From Branchipolynoe longqiensis (Eukaryota > Annelida > Polychaeta > Phyllodocida > Polynoidae): 64,000 nucleotides of DNA. Of this stretch, positions 31,713-41,737 are shown one piece after another. The notes beneath the pieces were generated by a model. The model made no database searches and was not told the origin of the DNA. It worked only from the letters and a program-made list of their open reading frames with translations. The stretch is from assembly GCA_030323885.1 (NCBI GenBank), contig JASIRB010002767.1, positions 1-64,000 of the forward strand, read 5' to 3'. The first letter of the stretch is position 1; each line of letters begins with the position of its first letter. A program made the translations under genes and the position numbers.

Positions 31713-31861
31713 TTAAGTGTAAACGTGAACATGCAGTAAGATCACAGTATGGCTTCTCCAAGGGGTATTCTTCCAGCAGAGCGACCAATTGTAAAATATT
31801 CCGATATTCAGCATAGGGGGGAATGCAAATGTTCTATTACTAATCAGTGTACGTGACCAGG

Positions 31862-32285
31862 CACATGTATGTATATATGTGTATGGGTTAGTGGTGCCTG
31901 AGTGGGATGTAAATAGACATAGCAGTGCTGGCAGGTCTGTGTGTGGGTGCACTCAGGGCATACCCCCTCTGCTGGGATAGGGATCACCACACTCAAAGGT
32001 CAAGGTTGGTGGTGGCCATGGGGCCATACAGCTTGTGGTGGTGGGCAGACCACTGGTATCCATGGGGACCAGAAATGCTGGATCCCTATTGGGAGGGCCA
32101 AGCATTCTTGTTTTCCATTGGGGGAAAGGGGTGGGGTGATACTCTACAATGAACCTATGTAATTATATAAATAATAAACCAGAGGGCTGGACTCTCTCTT
32201 CTTCTTTAGACTTTATACTCTTCCTTTCTCTTTGTCTGTATTGATTTCACCATAGCCTGCATACGCAGCCACAGATTCGAGCCTT
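31862..32285 (+). mobile_element. LTR-like or SINE-like family H, copy 1
   Basis: Shared with 32575-32960 and, in reverse, 57125-57500. Common blocks in order: TGGTGGTGGCCATGGGG, GGTATCCATGGGGACC, a TATA/AATAAA block (TATATAAATAATAAACC), ACTCTCTCTTC, CTTTCTCTTTGTCTGTATTG and CCACAGATTCGAGCC. A TATA box, polyadenylation signal and pyrimidine-rich end suit a solo LTR, but TG...CA ends and a target duplication are not proven. Confidence 0.5.
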
Positions 32286-32574
32286 AGCCGTTACACAATG
32301 TTACTTGAAATTAAAGTTCATATTTATGCAAAAGACATTGCTGCAACAAATGTGCAATTGCAATCTCTACCTAGAATCAGATATGTCCCTGTATGCATAG
32401 ATATATGTAAGCATTTCAAACGCATATATATACATATGGACACAAGACAAGTTGTAAATATATTTTGATAATAGGCAGCGGGGGTGTGTAATGTGTTATT
32501 TGTATGCCTAACCAGTGGATTCGAAGTCAGATATATGTATATATATGTGTGTATGTCTATGTATAAGTTGGGTT
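32286..32574. other. AT-rich spacer between the two family H copies
   Basis: ATATATGTAT-rich DNA (32395-32560), nothing else recognised. Confidence 0.4.
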
Positions 32575-32960
32575 ATATACTGAGTTCATGTGGATGACAT
32601 AGTGAGTGCTAGCAGGTTGAGTGCAGTTGCACTCAGGACCTGGCCCTTCTGCTGTGCAGGGGTCAACCCAATCCAGTAGGGGTCAATGCAATCAGGCTGT
32701 GAGGTGCAGCCAGAGCAGTGTTGGTGGTGGCCAGGCAGCCACTGGTGGTGGGCAGACTACTGGTTACCATGGGGACTAGGAATTATGTTCTCCTATTGGG
32801 TGACAGGGGTGGTGTGACACCCTACCAGGGAACCTACGTACTATACAAATAAAGATAGAAGGCTTGCCTTCCCTTACTCTCTTCACTCTTACTTTCTCTT
32901 TCTTCTCGTCTGTGTCGTATTTCTATACAGCCTACTTGCACAGCCACAGATCCGGGTACC
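32575..32960 (+). mobile_element. Family H, copy 2
   Basis: Same block order as copy 1 with CAAATAAAGATAGAAGGCTT and CTTTCTCTTTCTTCTCGTCT, ending GCACAGCCACAGATCCGGG. It lies in direct orientation about 700 bp from copy 1. The interval holds no coding frame, so the pair is probably not one provirus. Confidence 0.5.
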
Positions 32961-33039
32961 AATTCTACGAAGTGACGTAAAAGCTGCACAAGAGTTCATC
33001 CATAAATAGCCTTAACCCAATTTGTTGATATCTTAGGAT

Positions 33040-33230
33040 ACATTCTTTGACATGCTTGCCAAAATTAAGTTGGCATGTTTTTGTATAAAATATTTCCAAT
33101 GCTAGCCATTTAAATTAAAAGTTACTTCAAACTAACGTAAAGTCTAGGATTCTATAATGATTAATCTAATATAATTATCTCAGAATATGATAAAACTCAA
33201 AACAATCATTTTTGCAACGCTTAGGATCAT
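33040..33230 (-). mobile_element. Degenerate F MITE, right part
   Basis: GACATGCTTGCCAAAATTAA, AAAGTTACTTCAAACTAACG, TTATCTCAGAATATGATAAA and a decayed terminus TTTTGCAACGCTTAGG match F. The other half is lost. Confidence 0.6.
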
Positions 33231-33433
33231 TTAAGGTAATTGTTGTTTGTGATTGTTTGTTTGTTCTGTTCATAACGGTTAAGTGCATGCACTTGTTTTC
33301 GCCGCTGTGCAGTACTGGTCATAATCCACATGGATCAACTTCATTTTGTGTAAAATTGTGGCATTCCCAAATTTTGTTTTGTTTTCATTTTTGTACGTAG
33401 CCAACATTAAATTTTGCTATTCCTTGTGCACAT

Positions 33434-33963
33434 TCCATCATCATCATGCTGTCGGTCACGATGCGACAAAGACTGCTTTCATTACTTGACTGCCGCTCTC
33501 CATTTAGCTCTCTGCTGTGAGAGTGATGTCCATGAGTCGGTCTTAATGTCTCTCAGCTTCAGGTTTCTCTTCATGGTATCCTTGAACCGGAGACGAGGGT
33601 GCTCTCTCTTTCTGTAACCAGAAGACAGTTGAGAATAGAGGATCTGCTTTGGTAGCCTGTCTGATGACATCCTCATGAGGTGTCCAGTCCACCGGAGATT
33701 CTTTTTGATCAGAAGATCTTCCATAGAGGGCAGCCCGGTCCGTTCGAGTATTTCCTTATTTGTCACTTTGTCCTTCCAGGTTAGCCTCATGATTGAACAC
33801 AGATGTCGCATCATGAAGGCATGCAGGTTTTTCACCTGTCGTTTGTACACTGTCCAGGGCTCTGCTCCATATAGTAGGGTAGATAGCATGATTGCATGGT
33901 AGATCTTGCCTTTGACCCACATGGACACATGGTGGTTGTTCCAGAGTCTCTGGCATAGTCCCA
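33434..33963 (-). pseudogene. RTE-like LINE ORF2 C-terminus, uninterrupted
   Basis: The minus-strand frame (stop at about 33482) reads QRLWNNHHVSMWVKGKIYHA, LSTLLYGAEPWTVYKRQVKN, LRWTGHLMRMSSDRLPKQIL, GYRKREHPRLRFKDTMKRNL and RAKWRAAVK. It is the cleanest copy of the family, about 155 residues open, but still lacks the endonuclease and the catalytic RT motifs. The 3' tail is CATGATGATGATGG on the minus strand. Confidence 0.8.
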
Positions 33964-34116
33964 TGCCCATGTGATTAGTGTTTATTCTAGACACTCTCTG
34001 CTAGGTTTTTGTTCCTTGTTTGTTTTTGTCACACCTTTGAAGGTTAGGTTGTGCATAATTTGTGCGTCTTTCAGGTACTCCATTTTCTTTGTTGTTTTCA
34101 GCACATTCTGCTTGAT
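33964..34116. other. Unassigned spacer
   Basis: Short AT-rich DNA, nothing recognised. Confidence 0.35.
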
Positions 34117-34732
34117 GCCCCGGTCACATACACCTTAGTGGATGTAGTTGAATGTAGTTAAACATAAGTGAATGTAGTGGAGGCTAACGTGGGTCAAACG
34201 TGGTGTAAGTATGTTAAACTATGTTGAAATATGTTAAAGTATAGCAGGTTTTGGTATGGGTAGATACATTATGGTATGGATAAATACTTTACAGTATGGA
34301 TAAATATGTTACGGTACGGATAAATACATTACGGTATGGATAAATCCGTTAGGGTACAGAGGATGATGGTGCCTTCAACTACATTCAACTACATTCAATT
34401 ACGTTCAACTACATTAACCTCCACTACGTTCACCTATGCCCACTAACAGCTATGTGAGCAGGGCTTCATCCAAGTACGCTAGAGTATGCTAGAGCATGCT
34501 ACAGCACGCTAGAGTATGTTAGCATCACAGATGCAAATTCAGCCTATAAAGTAGCACTCTTTTGAACATGTCCAAAAATTAAATTGGACATCACGGCTCA
34601 CCCACGTTATTACCAAGTTAACATCACAGACAAGTACGGATGCCAGTACGTTCAACTACGTTCAACTATGTTCAACTACGTTAGCCTCCACTGCGTTCAA
34701 CTAGGTCCACTAATGTGTATGTGACGCCTGGT
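34117..34732. mobile_element. TIR element, GGTCACATACACC type, with GTTCAACTAC repeats
   Basis: Ends GCCCCGGTCACATACACCTT and CTAATGTGTATGTGACGCCT are inverted. Inner arms carry GTAGTTGAATGTAGTTAAAC on the left and ACGTTCAACTACGTTCAACT on the right. Middle arrays include GGTATGGATAAATAC and TACGCTAGAGTATGCT. Non-coding, and related to 40260-41041. Confidence 0.8.
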
Positions 34733-35092
34733 AATAAGCAACTGCAGGAACATTACTTATCATGCAGGTTAGAAGTAATATAAAACAACGACAGCAAATA
34801 AATGAAATATCTGCGTAGGTGTGAGATAAATAAATGAAAGGCAATATTTCACATTTCATATTCACACACACAATAGTTGACGTGTGTGGGCTAAGAAATC
34901 TCAAAGCAGTCAAAGTTGAAGTTTAGTATGAATGCCTATGTATGGGTAAGATCATGTCTTTTGTTAATAATAAGACTTGCTTGTTTACCCACCCACAGTG
35001 TGGAGAGGTGAGTCACGCTGCCCAATTCTAACTACAGAATAATGATATTCCCGCCCACCCGCCCTCAATTTCTAAAGCTGGTTTTGCAATGC
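34733..35092. other. No recognised feature
   Basis: AT-rich DNA without a gene or known repeat. Confidence 0.35.
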
Positions 35093-35168
35093 TGTGCGCA
35101 CTGTCACAAGTCGGTACCCGTCCGGAACTGACTTTAGATGTTGCTAGGACGTAAAACACCAAAACCAA
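35093..35168 (+). mobile_element. SINE-A tail fragment
   Basis: GCGCACTGTCACAAGTCGGT, CCCGTCCGGAACTGACTTTA and GATGTTGCTAGGACGTAAAA, with the rest missing. Confidence 0.75.
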
Positions 35169-35310
35169 ACATCCATTCTTCAATGGTGAATACTCAGGTA
35201 TTTTCCTTCGACAGATTTTGTAGTCAGTCTTTAATTATTAAACAGAAAAATAAAATGAAATGCAGTATATTCAGTGAGCAACTAACTACATTGGTCAGCT
35301 GCTCTGCCTG

Positions 35311-35642
35311 GAGCGGGAAGTAGCTCAGGTGGTAGAGTGTCCACCTGTAAAGGTGTCGGTCATCAGATCGATCCTGCTCAGTGGACCCATTTGCAGTTTG
35401 GGCTATTTTCCATTCCAACCAGTCGTCCACAACTTGTTCACCAAAGGATGTGGTATGTGCTGGTCTGTCTGTGGGAAAGTGCATATAAAAGACCCCTTGC
35501 TGCTTATCAGAAAGAGTAGCCTATGTGGTGGCAACGCATTACCTCCAAAGAAATATGTCAGAGTGACCATATGTTTGATGCCCAATAGTCGATGTTACAA
35601 AAATCAATGCATTCTAGAGGCGTCGTTAAATAAAACAAACTT
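35311..35642 (+). mobile_element. SINE-E, full length (molluscan-type SINE)
   Basis: The tRNA-like head GTAGCTCAGGTGGTAGAGTG (A box, Lys/Ala-like) is followed by a B-box-like ATCAGATCGATCCTGC. The body has CCACAACTTGTTCACCAAAG, GTGGGAAAGTGCATATAAAA and GACCCCTTGCTGCTTATC, and the tail is TCGTTAAATAAAACAAACTT. I recognise this body-tail as widespread in molluscan genomes. Confidence 0.9.
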
Positions 35643-35811
35643 TCTTGACTCATCCCTTCTGACCTTCACCTTCAACCATTTTCAAACCAGGTTTTCAATG
35701 TAAATTTCCACTCGAACATAAATCTGTGCACGTGTATTTATAGGTTATATATATGTGTACATATGTATATACATGTTTATGTAAATATGAATGTGGGCAC
35801 TGGTTCCAAGG

Positions 35812-35927
35812 GCGCCACCTCCCGGTCTGCTGCGCATGCGCAGTGGCGAACACGACCTGCGCACCAGAGCCCTTCACAGGTCGAGCTGTCCGCGTCCTGC
35901 TCCAGGTATCAACTAATAGCGCCACCT
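35812..35927 (+). promoter_or_regulatory. Two GCGCCACCT CTCF-like cores
   Basis: Exact 9-mers at 35812-35820 and 35919-35927, in the same orientation, 107 bp apart. The surrounding DNA is the most GC-rich unique-looking stretch nearby (35800-35960), with GCGCATGCGC between them. No gene start was recognised. Confidence 0.3.
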
Positions 35928-36004
35928 ATATCCAGTTACATCCAGGGCCCCGTGCCACCAACAAACCACCGATCAACATCAGCAAAATATTAGTGAAGTG
36001 ACCA

Positions 36005-36770
36005 GGCGGGATCACCGAATGAGTTGAGCGTTTGTTTCCCGGTTTGGTAGATCGTGGGATATGGATAGTTCGGAACCGTGGTCGAGTAAAAGCAATGACT
36101 TATATAAATTGATACTTGTCGCTTCCTAGCCTGGTGCTCAGTGTTATTAGGATAGGGCAAGGACTGGTTGGGTCAGTGTCAGGATAATGTGACTGAGTTG
36201 GATATCAGGTCATGGTGCTCGCGGCCTGGTTTCCCACCCCCCACTGGGGCAGTACTATAAAGTTGCCATGAATGTGCACTGTCACAAGGCAGTATCCATC
36301 CTTATATAATCTTCCAACCAATAGGTGAAAAAGCTGCATGCCTTCATGATGCGACATCTGCGTTCAATCATGAGGCTAACCTGGAAGGACAAAGTGACAA
36401 ATAAGGAAATACTCAAACGGATGGGGCTGCCCTCTATGGAAGATCTTCTGATCAAAAAGAATCTCCGGTGGACTGGACACCTCATGAGGATGTCATCAGA
36501 CAGGCTACCAAAGCAGATCCTCTATTCTCAACTGTCTTCTGGTTACAGAAAGAGAGGGCGCCCTCGTCTCCGGTTCAAGGATACCATCAAGAGAAACCTA
36601 AAGCTGAGAGACATTAAGACTGACTCATGGACATCACTCTCACAGCAGAGAGCTAAATGGAGAGCGGCAGTCAAGTAATGAAAGCAGTCTTTGTCGCATC
36701 ATGACCGACAGCATGATGATGATGATGATCTTCCATGTTGCTAGGATGTAAAGCCCCAACAAAAGCCAGC
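36005..36770 (+). mobile_element. SINE-A split by an RTE-like insertion
   Basis: The head and body run 36005-36316 (GGATCACCGAATGAGTTGAG as A box, GTTCGGAACCGTGG as a damaged B box) and the tail 36736-36770 (GTTGCTAGGATGTAAAGCCC). The interruption is the RTE-like copy at 36317-36727. Confidence 0.85.
36317..36727 (+). pseudogene. RTE-like LINE ORF2 C-terminal fragment with TSD
   Basis: The frame encodes VKKLHAFMMRHLRSIMRLTW, KDKVTNKEILKRMGLPSMED, NLRWTGHLMRMSSDRLPKQI, GYRKRGRPRLRFKDTIKRNL and RAKWRAAVK, stop at about 36678. It is uninterrupted but lacks all catalytic domains. The tail is GATGATGATGATG. ATCTTCCA flanks it at 36309-36316 and 36728-36735, so this is an insertion into the SINE-A around it. 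Confidence 0.85.
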
Positions 36771-36899
36771 CAATTGTTGCTGCCCATTTAACTTTCCTGG
36801 TGCTGATTGTTGGTGGCCCCTCTGACTCACATCTGGGGTTGGGGTGTGTTGGGGGTTTGGTGTTTGTTGTTTGTTGTGTGGGTGTGTGTGTTGGGGGTT
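36771..36899. other. T/G-rich spacer
   Basis: GTTGGGGTGTGTTGGGGGTT-type simple sequence at 36838-36900, otherwise nothing. Confidence 0.4.
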
Positions 36900-37436
36900 T
36901 TTTTGTTGTTTATTTATAGTTTGGGAAATTTGCATCTGTACCCATATATTAGGCTTAAATATATTAAATGCTATCATATTTAACAGAATTAGATATGCAA
37001 TAAGTGAAATTTATTCAAATTAACCCTAAATTCAAAGCAATATTAACGCTGCTGCCGTAATGGCGGCGATATTAATATTTATATTTTCGAATCGACGAAC
37101 GTAAAGTAAACAAATCGCCGCAGCCGCCGCATCGGTGTTTTTGGGGGGTGGGGTTGTTGTTGTGGTTGTTTTTGGTGGTGGGTTAATTGCTTTGAATATA
37201 GGGTTAATTTGAATAAATTTCACTTATTGCGTATTTAATTCAGTTAAATATGATAGCATTGAATAGATTTGGCCACAACCTTACGCTAACACCGCCCTTA
37301 AACATCCTATGAAATGGGGTTAGTGTAGCCGACCTTATACACGTGGTGTTAGCGTAACACCGCGTCCCGCATACCGACTTTTCAGCGCTAAACCAGAAAT
37401 CCCATGCTAAACGCGTTTTGGCATATGGCCCCTGGT
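36900..37436. mobile_element. Palindromic-core element, relative of 59750
   Basis: Inverted arms of about 100 bp: ATGCTATCATATTTAACAGA (from 36967) and TTAAATATGATAGCAT (to about 37260), with CAATAAGTGAAATTTATTCA and its complement further in. A loop of about 130 bp has CGAATCGACGAACGTAAAG. The right side has GCGTAACACCGCG and GGCATATGGCCCC. The left terminus is not clear. Confidence 0.6.
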
Positions 37437-37467
37437 GGGTATGGTGACTTTGGGGTGTGATTTTTTG

Positions 37468-37693
37468 GTAACCAGTGGTCCACAATTGGTTCATCAAAGG
37501 ATGTGGTATGTGCTGTCCCGTCTGTGGAAAAGTGCATATAAAAGACCCCTTGCTGCTTATCGGAAAGAGTAGCCTAAGTGGTGGCAGCGGGTTTCCTCCA
37601 AAAGAAATATGCCTGAATGACCATATTTTTTATGTCCAATAGCCGAGATACAAAAATCAATCTGCTCTAGAGGCATCATTAAATAAAACAAGG
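37468..37693 (+). mobile_element. SINE-E, head missing
   Basis: It starts at GGTCCACAATTGGTTCATCA and runs to GGCATCATTAAATAAAACAA, with the diagnostic GTGCATATAAAAGACCCCTT. Confidence 0.85.
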
Positions 37694-37867
37694 TTATGAT
37701 TTGTTGGTCACACCCGTCCCCTTCAGGGTGCTGCCTGTACCCGGTGGGGGCAAAGCATGTGGATGTGTTCTAACCTTTGACCTCTGTAAATACCACATCA
37801 ACTGACGATAAATATTGATCATTACCACAGGTGAATGCTAAAGTCCAGTCTCTATACATGTATATGT

Positions 37868-38940
37868 TGTTGGTGGAGTGATGAAAATTGGAAAGGTTAC
37901 AGCTAGAACAGCTTTCGAACCCACAGTTCTGGCCATTCTGGAGCTATCTCGCTAACCATTACACTACCTAGGTTCCCTGATGCGTGCTAACCATTACACT
38001 ACCTAGGTTCCCTGATGCGTGCTAACCATTACACCACCTAGGTTCCCTGATGCGTGCTAACCATTACACTACCTCGGTTCCCTGATGCGTGCTAACCATT
38101 ACACTACCTAGGTTCCCTGATGTGTGCTAACCATTACACCACCTAGGTTCCCTGATGCGTGCTAACCATTACACTACCTAGGTTCCCTGATGCATGCTAA
38201 CCATTACACTACCTAGGTTCCCTGATGCGTGCTAACCATTACACTACCTAGGTTCCCTGATGCATGCTAACCATTACACTACCTAGGTTCCCTGATGCGT
38301 GCTAACCATTACACTACCTAGGTTCCCTGATGTATGCTAACCATTACACTACCTAGGTTCCCTGATGCGCGCTAACCATTACACTACCTAGGTTCCCTGA
38401 TGTACGCTAACCATTACACTACCTAGGTTCCCTGATGTACGCTAACCATTACACTACCTAGGTTCCCTGATGCGTGCTAACCATTACACTACCTAGGTTC
38501 CCTGATGATTGTTAACCATTACACTACCTAGGTTCCCTGATGCGTGCTAACCATTACACTACCTAGGTTCCCTGATGTGTGCTAACCATTACACTACCTA
38601 GGTTCCCTGATGCGTGCTAACCATTACACTACCTAGGTTCCCTGATGATTGTTAACCATTACCCTACCTAGGTTCCCTGATGCAATCAGCCTATCCATGC
38701 CTAGCTGTGTATGCGGCTCCTTGCTGGACAGGTCAATGCAGACCACTACACTCATCTTGCTGAAATTGTAAGTCTTTTAAATGGTTTGCATCCATGAGTT
38801 GTTTAATGCTTACAAGTATGTACATATATGGTAGGTTTAATACAATACCGTTCATGGCTTGTAGAGGATCCCAGTCACGGCAACCAATGTCATGCTGGGG
38901 GTTAATGAAAATGGGAATATTGTACTTGGAGCAGGTTGTT
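37868..38940 (-). mobile_element. SINE-C carrying an internal 35-bp expansion
   Basis: On the + strand: GGAGTGATGAAAATTGG, a B box CTTTCGAACCCACAG, then 21 tandem copies of the A-box segment, then leader (TATGCGGCTCCTTGCTGGAC) and a second partial unit (TACAATACCGTTCATGGC, TGAAAATGGGAATATTGTAC). The expansion lies exactly at the head. Confidence 0.85.
37951..38685 (-). repeat. 35-bp x21 tandem array of a SINE A-box segment
   Basis: GCTAACCATTACACTACCTA then GGTTCCCTGATGCGT repeats with an exact 35-bp period from 37951 to 38685. On the minus strand each unit reads TAGGTAGTGTAATGGTTAGC, the A-box region of SINE-C. Only a few positions vary (TGCGT/TGTAC/TGATT and C/T in the A-box), so amplification is recent or homogenised. 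Confidence 0.95.
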
Positions 38941-38989
38941 ATTGTCGATTGAACTGCTTAGTTGGTATGGGTCATATAGGTGATTTTTT

Positions 38990-39061
38990 TTTTTGGTCCA
39001 TTAGTTGTTTAAGCAGGGGAAATTTCAGTCAAAGACGACTGGTCTTCCTCATTCCACTGCT
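38990..39061 (-). mobile_element. SINE-B tail fragment
   Basis: GGTCCATTAGTTGTTTAAGC, AGGGGAAATTTCAGTCAAAG and GGTCTTCCTCATTCCACTGC are the reverse of the SINE-B tail. It abuts a SINE-D. Confidence 0.7.
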
Positions 39062-39222
39062 GGTCGATAGAAAGCCCAAGCCTACACTTTTACTGACCCA
39101 AGGGATTTTTAACCTCCCACACCACATAGACATGGTATGAGAGCAACCGGCCTTTGATGACGCTGTAAGTTATACACAGCGGTGGAAATCCAAATTGGCA
39201 GAGCTGGGGGCACGGAATCTTT
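39062..39222 (-). mobile_element. SINE-D, head truncated
   Basis: GGTCGATAGAAAGCCCAAGC, CCCAAGGGATTTTTAACCTC and CGGTGGAAATCCAAATTGGC in order. It stops inside the head. Confidence 0.8.
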
Positions 39223-39489
39223 AATGTATCAAGTATCTGCTTCAGGCGCTGCAAAGCCCCACCCCCCGCGCCCCCCTCCCCCATCCCCACCCACCCCTAA
39301 GCTCAGTCACACCTTTATACCCTCATGTGGCCGCCGGATTCCCGGAGATAATTCCCACAATCCCTTGCGAGGGCTTTTCCTTTGGGTCACTCCCACTTCG
39401 GTCTCCTACTCCCTAACACTTCAACAAATGAGTCCTTGGCCTGGTCGGGTGGGGGGAGGATGGGTGGGGGGTGATGACAATGGGGGGCG
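39223..39489. other. Unassigned spacer
   Basis: C-rich then G-rich patches (39255-39295, 39445-39490), no gene recognised. Confidence 0.35.
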
Positions 39490-39567
39490 TTTTGCACAGA
39501 GTAGCTTTTGAACCCAAACTTCTGGACATTCCGGGGCTGGCATGCTAACCATTACACCACCGGGAGC
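39490..39567 (-). mobile_element. SINE-C head fragment
   Basis: AGAGTAGCTTTTGAACCCAA (B box, reverse) and GCTAACCATTACACCACCGG (A box, reverse). Confidence 0.65.
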
Positions 39568-39850
39568 CCAGGCTTGTTTTCAATGCTGGCCAGCTGTAGT
39601 GTTGGTGTTATCTTACCACATAGTGGCTGCTAATAATTTATTTGCTTGCCTGCATTTCAGTAGCAGCTAGATAATTGGTTGGTTTGGTTAGTAGCCTATG
39701 CTAGTTTTTTTGTTATGTTCTTGGCATATAGGTATTTTATTTTGTTCTACTCTTATTACTACACTAGCCTACTCCTATTTACATATCATAGGCTTGTACA
39801 TAGCTGTGTGGTGTGTTATCTGGCTACTCTTGGCATGGTTACCTCGACTA
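39568..39850 (-). mobile_element. LINE 3' UTR, CR1/Jockey-like family
   Basis: CCAGGCTTGTTTTCAATGCT, GGCCAGCTGTAGTGTTGGTG and TAGCCTACTCCTATTTACAT, then GCATGGTTACCTC, match in reverse the 3' UTR at 47030-47330. Confidence 0.8.
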
Positions 39851-40259
39851 TGTCCAAGTACGCTAAGGTTATAGTATGCGTCTGCGAGGGTTATAGTGTT
39901 TCCCCTACCCGTCACCTCTAAGCACCCTCCCTCTGGGTCCCTCTCCGCCTACCACTACCAGCCCCAAAATCAACCACAGAACCCTCGATAATCTGAACCA
40001 ATTTGATCTAGAAATATTCAACTGCATAAAATTGGTGTGTCCACATTTTCAACATATTAATGATCCTTAACAGAGAATTAAGACAGCACTCGCTGTGAGG
40101 TGCGAAGGATGACATTCCTAGGTATAAGTTTGTTCAAAATGCTGTATGTAGCACAGAGGAGATGTTAATTGGCATAATTAGTTCACACTACAGCTACATC
40201 ATAACAGGCCCCCCCTGTTAAGTATCGTCTGATGGCTGACACCGAGAGTCGAGGCTAAA
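39851..40259. other. No recognised feature
   Basis: Mixed DNA with no gene or repeat identified. Confidence 0.35.
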
Positions 40260-41041
40260 GGCCCAGTCACATATACGTTTGTGAACGTAGTTGAACGTAG
40301 TGGAGGCTAACGTAGTTGAACATAGTTGAACGTAGTTGAGCGTAGTTGAATGTGCCGGCATCCATACTTCTCCGCCATGCTAACTTGGTAATAACGTGGG
40401 TGGGCCGTGAGTTCCGATTTAATCTTTGGACATGATCAAAAGAGAGCTACGTTAGAAGCTAACATAATGTGGCAAAGTCTCCATACTCTTAATGTACTCT
40501 AGCATACTCTAGCGTACTTGGAAATAGTTGAACATAGTTGACCGTAGTGGAGGCTAACATAGTTGAACATAGTTGAAAGTAGTTGAATGTAGTTGAATAT
40601 AGTTGAATGTAGCTGACCATAGTTGAACATAGTTGAACATAGTTGAACATAGTTGAACATAGGTGAGCATAGTTGAACATAATTGAACATAGTTGAACAT
40701 AGTTGAACATAGTTGAACATATTTGAACATAGTTGAACATAGTTGAACATAGTTGAACATGGTTGAACATGGTTGAATGTAGTTGCACTTAGTTGGACGT
40801 AGTTGCATGTAGTTGAACATAGTTGAACGTAGTTGAACGTAGTTGAACGTAGTTGAACGTGGTTGAACGTAGTTGAATGTACCAGCATCGGTGCCATAAC
40901 GTTTTTATCCGTTCCAAAACATGCCATGCCTTAATGTTTGTCACCGTACTTTAACATACTTACACCACATTTGACCCACATTAATCTATCCTAAGTTCAA
41001 ATACGTTCAACTACGTTCACTAAGGTGTACGTGACCAGGGC
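40260..41041. mobile_element. TIR element filled with AGTTGAACAT repeats
   Basis: Ends GCCCAGTCACATATACGTTT and AAGGTGTACGTGACCAGGGC are inverted (TTAA follows the right end). Inner TIR sequence GAACGTAGTTGAACGTAGT is nearly the same as the internal 10-bp array. Relatives of the middle segment GTACTCTAGCATACTCTAGC are in 34117-34732. No transposase. Confidence 0.8.
40520..40878 (+). repeat. 10-bp tandem array AGTTGAACAT/GTAGTTGAAC
   Basis: About 30 near-perfect 10-bp units on the + strand, interrupted by a few GTAGTTGAATGT variants. The reverse frames with FNYVQLCSTM repeats are array translations, not genes. Confidence 0.9.
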
Positions 41042-41596
41042 TTAACACAAACCCATAGCATTGTGACCAGGTGGACCAGAATGTACATTACACACAGGTA
41101 ATAGTATACAGTTTCGGGTATTACATAATACAAGTATACAGATTATTCTTCATGATAATAATTCAAATACATTGAACATCTGGTTAGTTAGTGTGTGAGT
41201 AGTAAAAGGCAGCGATGTGTTATTAGACTTGGGTGGGTAACAACTGGGTCATACCGCCGACAAGCCTGTCAACCATGTTAATCCAGAAATCTTAATGTTG
41301 CACAGTCTGATATTTTTGAGTTTCTGCAATATTCTTTAGATAACCTGATAACACCCCCCATCACACCAAAGTAGTTCTCAAACTGTCTGACCCCGTTCTA
41401 AAACGGGCTGTGGTCAGGGTAGAATGTGGGTGCAAGACAATTTTGGGCATGCTCAAAGTTCTGGAGCACCATTCCGTTCTAGCCCGTCTATTCTGTCCAT
41501 AAACAGACTGTAAAAAGTTGCTACTACATCCATTCTGTTCGCACATATTTTGAGCCCGTTCAGCAACATTTTCAAGAATGTAGTGAGAACTAGTTT
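41042..41596. other. Unassigned; one F MITE end fragment
   Basis: 41293-41350 resembles F (CTTAATGTTGCACAGTCTGA, TTTTTGAGTTTCTGCAATAT). The rest is not recognised. Confidence 0.45.
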
Positions 41597-41737
41597 GGTC
41601 ATCATCATCATCATCATGCTGTCGGTCACGATGCGGCAAAGACTGATTTCATTACTTGACTGCCACTCTCCATTTAGCTCTCTGCTGTGAGAGTTGTGTC
41701 CATGAGTCGGTCTTAGTGTCTCTCAGTTTCAGGTTTT
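41597..41737 (-). mobile_element. RTE-like LINE 3' end
   Basis: CATCATCATCATCATCATGC (tail in reverse), CTGTCGGTCACGATGCGGCA, GAGAGTTGTGTCCATGAGTC, up to TTTCAGGTTTT, where homology stops. Confidence 0.8.

Noticed and set aside
31862..32960. One complete short LTR retrotransposon with two LTRs
   Set aside because: The interval between the two H copies is only about 290 bp, AT-rich and non-coding.
37951..38685. CRISPR array
   Set aside because: The whole 35-bp unit repeats without unique spacers, and the context is a eukaryotic SINE.
40489..40927. Repeat protein FNYVQLCSTM
   Set aside because: Translation of the 10-bp AGTTGAACAT array.
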